Shown piece after piece: positions 1 through 11,989 of a DNA stretch of 64,000 nt. Below the pieces are notes generated by a model, which did not search any database, was not told the origin of the DNA, and saw nothing but the letters and a program-made list of their open reading frames with translations. Origin of the DNA: Paralichthys olivaceus (taxonomy: Eukaryota; Chordata; Actinopteri; Pleuronectiformes; Paralichthyidae); the NCBI RefSeq assembly GCF_024713975.1, contig NC_091098.1, positions 23,782,316 to 23,846,315 of the forward strand, in the 5' to 3' direction. Position 1 is the first letter of the stretch, and every line of letters begins with the position of its first letter. The translations under genes and the position numbers were made by a program.

Positions 1-274
1 TGTCTGAGGCTACGTCCACACTAAGACAGAAAACAGAAACCATCTCAGATGAGCACATTAGCTCCGGATCATATCACAGGACGCTTCACGTGCACTGGCT
101 GTGTAAGGGTGTGTACAGAAAGCAGATGGTCCAATTGCATTTGGATTTTAGTTATTGGACCGGGAAGTGTTAAGAGTGTGGATACATTTTTTTTATGATT
201 TTCGGGTGAACGTCAGCAACAGTTACGCGTAACGTCGTTCTGTGGATGTTGTCTGAATGACGGCTGTAACTCAC

Positions 275-3200
275 CGTGGGCTGGTACTTCTCACAGTTTT
301 CACACCAGGCCTGAGTGCTCTGCTCCAGACAGATGCTCTTCTTCAGGATCTCAGCGAAGTCATACTCCTTTATTGTCTTTTCTGTCAAGTGAAGTGAATA
401 TTGTTTATCAAACATAGAAGGGTTTCGTGGTCTTTCTGCAGCTTCAGCTTCAGCCTACACGACTCTCCTCGTGGAGCAGGACCTTGAACTCACCCTGAGA
501 GTTCTGCTCAGGATAATGCATGGTGAAGAGCAGTGTGAGGGAGGAGCGGACCGTCTCCTTGCCACAGCGACACAGGCTGCTGTTCTCCACTTCACATCCA
601 AACAGCTTTCCAATGACAGACTCACCAGAGGAGCCCAGGGAACTTCAAGAAATAAAAAAAATAAAAATGAGAACGTTTCCCTTGACTAGTTCCTAAATGT
701 CTCCAGACTGAGCAGTGAGCATCAGGAGCTTTGTTCAGGGAACTATTTTGGCTCAGCTTTTGTTTGTTGCTCTGACCTGCTGCTGGCTCCCCTGTAGGCC
801 TGCGGACCCTCCTGCTCCTGCGTCTCCTGGTGGAGCTGGGTGAGAATGAAGCGGTTCCAGCTTTGGATCAAGCGACCGAGTCTAGCTTTCCCCGTTTGCT
901 CGTCTGAGTCTGCGAGGATGAGGCCCAGCGCCGAGGCTTCAGGGATGGTGCGAAACGCTCGGAGGAAGTTACTGGCCTGGAGGAGAGGAGACAGGAGAGT
1001 GGATGAAACCTCTGCTTTACCACAGGGATCCGCCTGCTGCTTTTCAGAGAGACAGCAACCGACAGCTACCTGACATGGATCTCCTCGAGACAAATCCAAC
1101 ATGTGGAAGAGGAAGCCGAGCTCACAGGCCAAACAAAACTCCTTCTGGCACAAATGATTCTGCACCAGACACCGGATTGGTTCCAGGAAATATAATACCT
1201 AACGTGCCAACACAAAGAGGAGACAACTCTGCATGAGTAGAAGAAAACTCCATCACTAAAGGACAGTTCACCTAAGACAACGACTGAAGAAGAACACTCT
1301 CAACCTTCCCCATTTCTCACCTGGATCATGCAGTTGCAGTAAGCATTAGGGATGTGAGGCTCCAGGCCAGCGAACAAGGTTCTGTTGTAATGTTTGAAGT
1401 CAAAGTCCTCCAGTCCCAGTTTAGAATATTTAATCGTGACCTGATACGGCAAAAAAACTCGGCTTTATCACACATTTCAGAAATAAAAAATGTTTTTTTT
1501 ACACAATATATATATTATATCACAAAAGTCGACAAATTGTCCAATAAAATGTGGTGAACTGTACCTTTCTGTACTTTTTGGGCACCATGTAGAGGTGTGG
1601 CTCTTCATCTCGCCCGATGGGTGATTCAGGGACCTGATTGTAATTATCATAGTCGAGCTCCACATCTTTGATTTTGTAAGGAACCTGAAATCAACGCAGA
1701 AAACAGATTTTTAATAACGAATGACTGAGATCACACGTGTGAACATTTGGTGATTTTCAGTGCTGTGTGTTGCATCTTTTAACGTGCCTGGTTGCGAGGG
1801 CGGGTGCGAGGATTCGCTGCATAACCAATGAACCCAACGGTTTTCATTGTGCGCAGGATCTCTGGGTCCACAGGCGGAGCTCGTCTGTTGGACAAAGGAC
1901 ATTTCTTAGATGGGAGCAGATATGAAAATGATAAGGTTATTACCAAGCTATAACTAATGCAGTCTGGGTACTTCGAAAATCGTATCCACTCAATTTATAT
2001 TAGTGATGTCATCGTGTGTAATCAGACACAGGTCAAACTTCAACACCACATTCTAATGGGGCCATATTTACGTTTAATGTAAGAAGTGGAGTCAGATTTT
2101 ATGAGAATTAGTCGATGTTGAAATGTCTAATAATTACTGGAGATGTGTCTTTCTAGTCGCTGTTTTTTTTTTCAATTGTTCCGTATATTGCTTCAGCAAA
2201 GAGTGACATCACTTCTGTTGAATTTGTCAACAATGGCAGCAGAAGAGAGAAATACATTCCACATTGTGACTCAATATTTATATGACGTGAGAAGTGAGAT
2301 CATACATTTCGTTGTGCAGCTTGATGTTTTGTACATATTATTTTGGTTTCATTTCATATACCAGGGAAAGCATAACGCTCTAGATATTCTACATTTCTGC
2401 TTTTGTCAACCAATCCCATTAAAGACCAAAAAAAAAAACAACCACGTGTTCGTTTTTCTGTCTCTCAATACTTTCCCACTTCCTGTTCATGTCTGTGGCC
2501 CTCTGTCCCCTGCTCGCTGGTTTCCACATAAGACGTAATCCTTAAAACATGGTTACAAGAGTAGTTTCATTTCTAACAAAGGCTAAATTATTGCCTAAAA
2601 AGCTGAGCCCTGTACTAAAGAAGAAGTAAACCGAGTGAATAATGGGAACTATGTTTACTTGCATTTCAAGAACTGAGCCTGAGTGTGAGTCTGAGGGGGA
2701 GCTCTGGTACTGGTGCCGTTATCAGGCTACACAGATTCTAACTGTTACTGAGATGAATTGATGTTTTTTACTTATTACTGTAAGAAAACTGTAGAGTTGA
2801 ACCACAAAGATTGTTTAATGTATGTTCTTATGTGTAAATGTCACCTTACTCTTTGAAGTACTTTTGTAGGATCCTCACTATGCAACACACTGTAACTTCA
2901 TCATGACTTCACCCACCGTACAGCATCATTTATGTTAAATACACATGACTGCGTTACCTGGGACTCGGTGCAGCCAGGGCAGCAGACCAGTCCGACAGCA
3001 GCGGCTCAGTGCTGGTCAGCGGCATGGGGATGAGCGAGATGGGCAGCAGGTCGTGGTTCCAGTCCAGCTGAGGCAGCGTGTCCACGAGGCACGGCAGCGC
3101 AAACTCCGTCTCCCGGGAGTAATCATTAAAGGACACTTCAGGAGCGTCAGACCACAGATGCACACACCCCCCAGAGTCCCCAAAGGACAGGGCTTGTTTG

Positions 3201-4816
3201 CTGGCTGAGACGTCAAAACTCATGAGCAGCTGCCCCACCGTGTTGACATGGAATACGTCTGCCAAGTTGGCAAGACCAGTGGGTTCACAGAACTGGCACT
3301 GACCTGGAGAGAGAAAGAGGATGTGGATAATTACATCATAACCCTTAATTAAACATTGGAAATGGTTTCTGAATACTAGTACATGAAGCCTGGGTGTTTG
3401 TTTACAAGGAACATTTTAAACTTTTACATAAATTGATAAACAAGTCAACAAACTGACAGAAGCAAATGATATGAATGAGATCCCACCATACCTGTCTGTG
3501 AGATGATTGCCAGACGTGACGTGTAGGTGGGAATGAAGCGCAAGAACAGGGGGTCGACGTGCACCTGAAGTGGAGTTACGGCTCTCATCATGCGGAGGTC
3601 ATACACCATGAGAAATCGGTCGCATGCCAATCCATTCATTCCTCGGCTGGAGAATCCGCACGCAGCCAGAAGGTTCCCATGAACGTCAAAGTCCGAGAGG
3701 CTGCCCGAGAAGGCGTCAAACTCGTGCTCCGTCTTGAAAGTACGCAGGTCTCGAAGAGTTATCTGGTTTTAACAGAGGGCGACCGTGAGAGATGTGTAAC
3801 CTTGAAAAACATCTTTCACACAGTGATTTCTTCAAGTTATCTGTACCTTGCCAGAGGTGTGACCACAGAAGAAGAAACGACTGGTTTGACGCATTATTGC
3901 AACTCCTGGTACCTCGACTGTGAACTGTCGGTACACACAAAAAGAAAGTAAACAGTCCGTCACTTGTGCTTACGCTTTGGTTATTTTTATATCACCTGGC
4001 AGAATAAACCAGCTGCAAATGATGATAAACTTAATCCTGAAGTCTCACCTTTTGAGTTTCTTGAACCGTATTCAAGTCAAGTTCAATCACATAGTTTTGC
4101 AATCCGCCCATGATCATCATATTGTTGTCAGTCATGAGGAGACTATGCATATCAGCTCCTTCCTCCATCCTGTAACACACACATACGTTATTGATCATCT
4201 GGAACTTAAATCAAGAGGAAATAAACAATCTCGGCACAATGACATTAGTTCCACTTTAGTTTTAGCGACACTTACGGATAATCAAACATGACAAGGCCCC
4301 CACGAGTGTGGCATTTAAGGTTGCTCTTGGAGAGGAACAGCACGCCTGTTTCCAAACTCTGAATTTGTCGGATGTCATCGTTGGAGTGCGCTTGAAAAGA
4401 AGAATACCGGCCCATTGTTGGTCCAAAGAACGAGCTTGCATGGCCCTGAATAAAAGGATTAAAATAATATTCATGCATTTGTATTAAAGCGGTAGTTCAG
4501 AATCAATCTAAACTCCAGGATCAGGACTCACTCTGTGGTTTCCCATCCAGAGCATTTCCTCCTGCAGGTCGAAATGTGTTGCAGTGACTGGGATGCCGAC
4601 TTCTGACACGACACTGTGCAGCTCAGAAAACATCCCCTCCATGAGGTGCACTGTCTCGGGGCCTGTGACATTCAACCCCTCTGGATCGAGCTCCACGCCC
4701 TGAAGGAGACTGGGGTTGAGGTGCGGATCCATGGAGGGCTCCATACCCGGCTCCAGCGTCCCGTGAAGGCTGGGTGGGTATTCACCCATCCCAGGGTCGA
4801 GACCGTCAAAGTTCAT
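275..4816 (-). CDS. pan2: PAN2, poly(A)-specific ribonuclease catalytic subunit; 5' part only
   Basis: PAN2 is the catalytic subunit of the cytoplasmic PAN2-PAN3 deadenylase, which trims mRNA poly(A) tails. Thirteen coding exons are visible (minus strand, high to low): 4532-4816, 4276-4445, 4049-4169, 3847-3924, 3492-3762, 2958-3303, 1788-1884, 1565-1684, 1321-1440, 1070-1198, 777-976, 494-642, 275-381. Together they give 731 codons with all phases closing. They cover the N-terminal WD40 region (motifs [34 protein letters not shown]), the PAN3-binding linker and the start of the inactive ubiquitin-hydrolase-like domain ([32 protein letters not shown]). The rest of that domain and the DEDD nuclease lie beyond the left edge. 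I start at the second of two adjacent ATGs (4816), which matches the human N-terminus MNFxGLDPG; 4819 is possible. A splice acceptor at about 4835 implies an upstream noncoding exon. The intron at 1685-1787 has a GC donor. Confidence 0.96.
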
Positions 4817-4835
4817 CATGGGTACGGCTGAGTCA

Positions 4836-5817
4836 ACCTGCAGAGGAATGGAAGCTGTGAACATTCATGCATCTAGAGCCCAGTTTTATTTTAGAGTTGC
4901 AAAGATTACAAATCACTCACATAAATAGAAACTTACAACATCACAACTAAGGATTCATTAATTAAATAAGATAATATTATATTGTCAAAATTAAACAAAA
5001 TATATTATGAAAATGTAGGAATTTAATTACATCTTATTAGTTATGATATGGCTGCATGTTTGATTACGTATACATTGAATAGACTCAGGGTGCAACTTAA
5101 AATCTATTCTACAGGACAAACGAGAGCTTAACTTTATAGAAGTGGAGTTTCTCAAATAAAACGAATTTATTATACGCTCTGAACTTCTTTTATACTTTCA
5201 CTACATCATAAAAACACCAGTTGTATTGTGTGGTTGGTGTTTTGAAGTGTGTTCATCTGACAGAATTCACACTTGTACTAAATATCCATAAATCTATTAT
5301 CTACGATCTTACTTTAGATTTCACTTATCCGCCCCACGTTGTGTTTTGTGTAGCAGCGGGACCATGTTGTGATAAATGAGGCTAACAACAGCCCTGCTAA
5401 CAAAAACACATCGTTTGTTTTGATTGTTGTTAGCATCTTCAGGCTAGCTGTGCTGTTAGCATTAGCTTGGTTAGCAGTAGCCAGCTCCCGGAAGTTTACG
5501 TTAAAACCGAGCGCTAAGAAAACAACTCTCCGAAATCTAACGAGTTGTACTGACGCGTGAAACTTGCGCTAAAAGTTTTTACGTCTGTGTATCTCCTCAC
5601 GTGCAGCAGCCTTGGTTTCACTGTGGACAGCTAAGTTAAGCTAAACTAGCTTAGCATCGTTGCAAAAACCCCTTGAAGCTAGCGTGGGACTCGAAGAACT
5701 CGTTTTCTACACAGACAATTAACGTGCAGCGGAAAACTGTGCGAGTTTAAACACGTGTAAACTTTACACCGACCTATTGTTGAGATGTTCACATCACATG
5801 TGTCCATGTTCATCCAC
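4836..5817. other. pan2 upstream region
   Basis: This stretch holds the unlocated noncoding first exon and promoter of pan2, transcribed leftward. The segment at about 5340-5660 is richer in G+C and has repeated GCTAGC/GCTAAC words, so it is the likeliest promoter, but no TATA box or clear donor could be fixed. I see no other gene. Confidence 0.35.
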
Positions 5818-6045
5818 AACACACAGAGAGCTGAAGACAGGGAGGCGTTCAAGAGCTGCACACAGGGAGCTGCAGACAGGGAGGCGTTCAAGAGCTGCAA
5901 CACAGGGAGCTGCAGACAGGGAGGCGTTCAAGAGCTGCACACAGGGAGCTGCAGACAGGGAGGCGTTCAAGAGCTGCACACAGGGAGCTGCAGACAGGGA
6001 GGCGTTCAAGAGCTGCACACAGGGAGCTGCAGACAGGGAGGCGTG
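5818..6045. repeat. 39-bp minisatellite, about six units
   Basis: A tandem array whose units carry the words GACAGGGAGGCG and TTCAAGAGCTGCAC. GACAG occurs at about 5836, 5875, 5915, 5954, 5993 and 6032, so the period is 39 with one 40-bp unit. Because 39 is a multiple of three and the unit lacks stops in several frames, it yields spurious repetitive open frames on both strands. Confidence 0.93.
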
Positions 6046-6211
6046 AATTCCTTATTGTTCATGCACAGAGAACTGAGCCTCATGGGTTTGTAAGACAAAG
6101 AAAATGGTATTAGAATAAATAATAGATTACTGTGCAGGAATAGTTAATAAAATTCATTAAAAAAACATTAAAACATATAGTAATAGCTATTTTTTTGTAT
6201 TTATCTATGTA

Positions 6212-6583
6212 TTAAAGGTACAGTGTGTAGAACATAGTGATATCTAGTGTTGAAATGTCATGTTGCAGCTGAACAGCCCTCACCTCACCCTCTCATTCCA
6301 AACATGAAAAAGAACCTGTGGTAGCTTCAGTTGTCATAAAAACTCAAAAGGTTTTAGTTCGTCCAGTCTGGACTAATGTAAAAAACATGGCGGCCTCCGT
6401 AGAGAGGGTCCCCCGATGTAAATACAAAGTTTTTAAATATAAAGGGCCTTTTCTGGGGTAAAGAAAACTACAATTCAGACAATTGAGATGAAACTAACTA
6501 GTGAAAACATCATGAGGATTATTCTACAGTAAATGTTTGCCGATAGATCCCTTTCACCTAAATCTTACACACTGGACCTTTAA
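6212..6583 (+). mobile_element. TTAA-flanked MITE, copy 1
   Basis: A 372-bp nonautonomous element. It begins TTAAAGGTACAGTGTGTAG and ends with the inverted form TACACACTGGACCTTTAA, giving terminal inverted repeats of about 14 bp inside TTAA. Related copies lie at 23117-23470 (same orientation, right end lost) and 35807-36150 (opposite orientation). TTAA targeting suggests a piggyBac- or Kolobok-type superfamily; that placement is inference. There is no internal open frame. Confidence 0.85.
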
Positions 6584-7626
6584 CTCATATATTTGTACAT
6601 TCATTCATTAATATATTTTTACATGTGTTTATTATTTCAACTCTGTAGACATTATACTTATACGCCCACACACCAGAGACTCTTTCCATGTGCAATAACA
6701 CTTGAATATTGATTATTTAACAATACTCGTTTGCACCTTTTTAATTGAGCTTGTTTGTATCATTGTTTAGTTAGAGATTCTATTGTTTTAATGTTTTTAT
6801 TTCATTGTGTTGATTTGCTGCTTCTGCTTCGTTTTGAGATTCTGGTGTTTCTATTTCATTGCTGCTCACCGGGTCCTCAGTACTTATATTCGTTCCCTCA
6901 TGTGCCTCATGTTTTGAATGAAAATAAACCTCCTTGAATCATGAATGATGTTAATTGTCTTCTGTACTAAATGTATTTATAAAGCACTTTTCTTCTCTTG
7001 ATGATTGAACAATGGATATACAAATAATAATAATTAGAACCAAGGGAATATCAAATGTAGACTGAAGGACAAGTAATGAGACAAATGATGTGAACTTCTA
7101 TTGTAAAGATGGTGCTCGAGGTCATTGAACACTTCTTTTCACACCATTTTGGTATCTGCTACCAACTGGAGTTGATCATCACGACAGCCACACCTCTATT
7201 TCCACATTACAGAATAACAGAACATGGGAAATGTAAAGGAAGTGTGAGCACATCTTCTGCCGTCCCTTATCAGTTTCCTTTTGTAGTTCGGTAGAAGTGA
7301 GGAGGGTTTTCTCTGGTTGACAAAAGGGGGCAGATGGAAAGTTTGATCCAAAATTCAGATCAAATCTCATCTCTTGAGCTCAGCAGTGACACCCCCATCT
7401 AAATTAATTAGTGTATCATATATTTATATATATTTATATATATACATCCTCCACGTGGCAGGTCTGTATCAGCCACTACTTATATTTACAGGTAAATGTG
7501 ATTATTTGAAGCAGGTTGTAATCGGACAGTATGGACTTTGTGATATGACATCATGTGGTCATCGTGTGACTCATTTGCTCCTCACAGTGTCATGCACTCG
7601 GTGTGAACTCACCTGAGGGATGCCCA
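6584..7626. other. pan2-il23a intergenic sequence
   Basis: AT-rich sequence with a short run of TATATTTATATA-like repeats near 7418-7444. I see no gene. The right end leads into the il23a promoter. Confidence 0.5.
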
Positions 7627-7636
7627 GGAAATCCCT
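7627..7636 (-). promoter_or_regulatory. Candidate NF-kB/Rel site upstream of il23a
   Basis: The reverse strand reads GGGATTTCCT, close to a Rel-type kB element, about 40 bp upstream of the TATA-like box. Mammalian IL23A is known to be driven by NF-kB including c-Rel, so the position makes sense. This is a motif match only. Confidence 0.4.
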
Positions 7637-7673
7637 CCCCTCCCACGTCCCAGTCGGGCGTGCACCTGAGCCC

Positions 7674-7682
7674 ATTTAAAAG
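7674..7682 (+). promoter_or_regulatory. TATA-like box of il23a
   Basis: ATTTAAAAG lies about 90 bp upstream of the il23a start codon. Transcription would begin near 7705, leaving a 5' leader of about 60 nt. Confidence 0.55.
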
Positions 7683-7764
7683 CAGCCGCCGGACTCTTGA
7701 GTCCATCACTGACGGGGACGAGCAGGAGCCACAGGACGCGTCCACATCATCTCTGACAGACACC

Positions 7765-8956
7765 ATGAGTTTCTCTGTGTTCACTGCGCTGCTCTGGCTG
7801 TTTGCCTCCGCCTCCTGCGCCCCCACCGCCGGCCGCTGGCTGCAGGATGCATGCGCGGAGGTCCGGGGCAGCTCCCTGGAGCTCAACCGCCTGGCTAAAA
7901 CCTATTCTGTGCAGGTGAGTGCTGAATTACTCATTGTAGATGCTAAATATATGGAAATAACCTTCACACACAGCATTGGATGAGAGTTGTTTCACTCAGA
8001 ATTTACTTTCTATAGTTGTACACTGGTATAATATTACCTGAACACTGGCTTTAATTTTAATGTCGTTTTTTTTGGATGATTTCGAAATTATTGATGCAAA
8101 ACATATAGAAGTGACATTAACATACAGGATTTGAAACTAGTTTGCTTAACTATGATTTGCATACATTTATATTATCATGATTAGTCTTCACTGAATATTT
8201 ACTTTACATTTATTTTACATATGTTTATTATTTTGTATAAGCTATATACTGCACTGACCTTGTCTCCACTCATATGATCCGTAGGCACCCAAAGAAGAAA
8301 TAGATTTCTACACCTTACCTGCTTGGATAGAGGCCAAGGACATGTGTGATCCTGCGACGCTCAAACATACATCTGCAGTAAGCAACACATTTACAAACCA
8401 GATGTAAATACTGACACAGATGTCAGTGTCAGTATTTGGTTATGTATGAACAAGATAGACTGTGACATCAAGAGAAGTTGAGTACCTGATGTTAAAGTGC
8501 CTCTCTCCATCCTCAGCCCTGCATTGGGAAGATACTGAGCCTCCTGACGAGCTACAACGCTGCAGTGAAGAGAGTTGCTGGAGTTCAGAGCTGCAAAGAG
8601 TTTGCAAGCAAAGTGACGCCAGTGATGGAAAAGCTGCACAAAGACCTGAGCACATGTGTGAAGTCGAGGGAAGGGATGGATCACATGGAGGTAAAACCAT
8701 TTTATTTCATGATTAAGGGTGTGGGCGGAGGGGGTATTTTATCATTAGACTCTGTAGATTTGTTAAACTCTATGTTTTTTTTATTTTACAGGACTCCCAC
8801 CCCAGTGAAGAAGAGACCGTTGATCACTGGCAGGAGGCTCCGCTGTGCCACTACACCAAGGACAGACTCTTCTCCTTCTCCATCCTCACCGCTCGTGTCT
8901 TCGCTGTTGGGGATCCGGCTCATCACACTAAAGGCTTGTCTCAGAAATGCGTGTAG
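7765..8956 (+). CDS. il23a: Interleukin-23 subunit alpha (p19)
   Basis: IL-23 p19 is a secreted four-helix-bundle cytokine that pairs with IL-12 p40 and signals through IL-23R to sustain Th17-type immunity. Four coding exons, all phase 0, at 7765-7914, 8285-8377, 8517-8690 and 8792-8956 give 193 residues; human p19 is 189 and also has four exons. The start codon has a good context (acaccATGA). It is followed by a signal peptide (hydrophobic core LLWLFASASCA, probable cleavage near residue 19), then helix A with DACAEVRGSSLELNRLAK. The last exon encodes the C-terminal helix region around FSFSILTARVFAVGDPA. Fish p19 is poorly conserved, so the call also leans on the neighbour: in mammals IL23A is head-to-head with PAN2, exactly as here. 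AU-rich elements in the 3' UTR fit a cytokine mRNA. Confidence 0.88.
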
Positions 8957-9146
8957 AGCATCGCGTGTTTTAAGTGTTGGCTGATTCTGCAGCTGAGAAT
9001 TATTCTACAAGCATCCTGCCTATTTGATCACATTGATCGAAGTGGTGCAGCATTCAGTGGCTGATCATGTCGATACAACAGAGTTTTTTTACGCTGACAT
9101 ATCTGCCATGTATTTCCAATGGAATAATATATGTATTCATTAATAT

Positions 9147-9191
9147 ATTTATTGTATTTATTTAGTATTTATTGTTTAGTTTATGTATTTA
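9147..9191 (+). promoter_or_regulatory. AU-rich element in il23a 3' UTR
   Basis: Five ATTTA pentamers lie here at about 9147, 9156, 9160, 9167 and 9187, two of them overlapping. Clustered AUUUA is the classic signal for rapid cytokine mRNA decay. Confidence 0.75.
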
Positions 9192-9228
9192 TTCATATTG
9201 ATTAAGCGAAAAAGATACAATCTCCAAA

Positions 9229-9234
9229 AATAAA
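9229..9234 (+). terminator. Polyadenylation signal of il23a
   Basis: AATAAA lies about 270 nt after the stop and just beyond the AU-rich element. Confidence 0.6.
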
Positions 9235-11040
9235 CAATAATCAATCACATCAATAATTGTGGTGTTGTCCATCAATGATGTCTTTGTATTTTTTGTGAAC
9301 AGAAAACAAACCTGATAAATAATTCCACACCTGTGCTGACACCCTTTTTCTAAAACTGCACATTCAGTAAAATGTGCTGTGATAAGGAGGAAGTTGTGCT
9401 TTCCTAAAACACTCCTGCTGCTCTTTGGGGAGCCACAACTTCCTGCATACTTCCTCCCAGTAAGCATGTCTGTTATTGTGGACACGCTGATGATGTGTAA
9501 CACTAGTATAGTAGTTATCCAATGAAATAAGGAAGCTATTGCATTTAAAGGGGAAGAAGAAGCAGCAGTGAGCTCTGTAATAAAGGTACAGGATTGCTCA
9601 ACGAGGAAGTTTGATGTATGAATGACATATCAACCTGTCATCAGATTCCACCCTCATTCATCCTGAGGAATAAAAAAAAAATCTCCAGGTGTTTATTGTT
9701 TGTATCTGATGAATGAGTTTCACAGCAAAGGAAGAAATGATCTAGTGTTTTCCAAGAAATGCGAGGGAGTAAGGAAATGAAAAATTAGATGCACAGACGT
9801 GTTGATCTGTGTGAGGATGATGCAGCAGGGAGGTCAACATTGGGTCACTTGTGGAATTGTGTGATGCAAAAATTGATATATGATATCATGCAATTCAATC
9901 TGATTACGACGTGTCTCCTCTGAAGGGGCACAGCAGTGGTGTTGTTATATGGACAAAACACTGTCACATGAAATACTGATTTGATCTAGTTCTGCTGCAC
10001 TTTGAAATAAATAACGATAATAATAACTTTATATGTAAAGCACTTTTCAATACAAGTATCATAGTGCATTACAACAAACGATATAAAATTCACAAAAAAT
10101 CAGAGTAAAGAAATAATAATAATTCATAATAAAAGTTGTATCATGCGATAAAAGATTTTTATTTTTAGAGATTTAAGAAGAGAGATAAAACAGGTAACTG
10201 ATTCTGCTCGTCTAAATAAAAGCTACAAATTATGTCTGCAGAAATGAAAGACTCACATATAGTTCATCACTAATGTCAACTTCTGACTCTGCTACCTATG
10301 AGAGTAGGTATTTAGTTTAATTTAGTTTAAAAACAAATAAATAGAATAAAAAAGGCACAGAGGTAATGACGTCTGATCTACTGAGTGGACCAGTAGCCAG
10401 TCAGATTTACTTTTAGCTTCTCTCAATGTTATCAGATTAGATTATATTATATTCAACTTTATTGTCATTGCACATGTCACAAGTACAAAGTGATGAAATG
10501 CAGTTTGCATCCAACCAGAAGTGCTTAAACAGTAAATAAATATATGTTACAGTATGCTAAAGTTTAAGTATATGTTAAACAGTGAATACATTTAATTTAT
10601 TTATTGTTATTGTGATTAATGGGCTGAAACACTTTTGAAGTGATTATTTTCATAACAACAACCAGTCTTACAGAGCTCAAGTGTGATGGTTCAACTGCTC
10701 CGTGGCCCAAAACATTTAACTGAATTATAATTTTTCTTCTTCTTCTTCTAGTCATGGATTTTATAATTTTTCCTGTGAAGAACTTCGTAACTTTGTTTAG
10801 ATAAGGGCTTTACAAATACAGTTATTATTATTATAATTTCCAGATTTAATCTCTTCACGCACCACACATGCTAATGGGAAGTTTACTTCTTCTCACAGTG
10901 ACGGTAAAAGTGTTTCGGTTTTCATTCCCAAGCATTAGTCATTTACACAACCTTCGATTTAGGTTGGGAGTAAATTTCCATGCTTGAGTTTATTGTTCAT
11001 TCAACCGTGTATTATCTGTCTTGAATCAGATTAAACGCAG

Positions 11041-11079
<39 letters not shown>
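11041..11079 (+). repeat. (TGC)13 trinucleotide repeat
   Basis: Thirteen uninterrupted TGC units in AT-rich intergenic DNA. In one frame this codes for polyalanine, but the frame has no splice or homology support. Confidence 0.95.
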
Positions 11080-11797
11080 AGGGCACTGGGACGAGTCTGT
11101 GTTATTTCATTTCGAGTCTAGCCTATCTTTTGACCCCACTGAAAATAATCGAAATCACAAAATAGCTTTAAATCACATTACTGACACAAATTTCCGGTTC
11201 AAAACAAATTATTTAAAAAAAGGCCTAAGATCTAGAAGGATGTGCTTCTGCAAAACCTACGTGTTTTAGACAAAAATGGATATTTATGACACAGGTGAAT
11301 ATCCTGTATCAAGCTTTAAATCCACTTTTAAAACTTGTAAAACAAATGAAATAATCGCACAGTAGACAAGACTGGTTTTATCTACTTCTAAACCAACCAT
11401 CATTGTATCTAAGTGGTGGAGGAAGAAGTACTTGTGAAACAGCAATGTCAAGAGGTAGAAATACATGTTATGAGTACTGAGAATAATAAGGGAGGAAGCA
11501 GGTAAGTGTGAGGCTAGTTTACACTTCTTTACATACAGCTGTGCAGCTGTTGCATTGGATGCAAAGTTTTATCAAACTGCATCACTTTTTTTCTGTGTCA
11601 CGGAATCAACACACACCAAAATACAGGGCACGGTCATTTCATCATAGAAGAGCTGTAAGTTCATAATTTTCACTATCAGTATGTTTCACAGTTGTTTTCC
11701 TTGATGATCAAATCATTAATAACAGCTCATCTCCGCCTGTGGCCCTCAGGCAGGTTCACATCTAAACCACAACACATGGCTACGTTTTCCTTTCATT

Positions 11798-11846
11798 GTG
11801 ATCTTGTGTGATCTTGTGTGATCTTGTGTTATCTTGTGTGATCTTG
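11798..11846 (+). repeat. 10-bp tandem repeat
   Basis: Five units of GTGATCTTGT, one with a single substitution, lie just upstream of the probable ormdl2 promoter. Confidence 0.9.
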
Positions 11847-11989
11847 CACACGAAAAGTGAAACTCGAAACTACGTATGTGGGGAATTAACAGTGATTTTG
11901 AAGCACAGCTCACATGCCATGGAGTATTGTGGGGATTTCTTGGAGGACCAGCGGCTCTGTGCATAAGGACATACCCGTGGAGCTGCGGA

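Noticed and set aside
5777-6093. Repetitive open frames on both strands
   Set aside because: Translations of the 39-bp minisatellite; the unit length keeps frames open by arithmetic.
11021-11269. Frame with a polyalanine run
   Set aside because: Produced by the (TGC)13 repeat; no homology, splice support or promoter.
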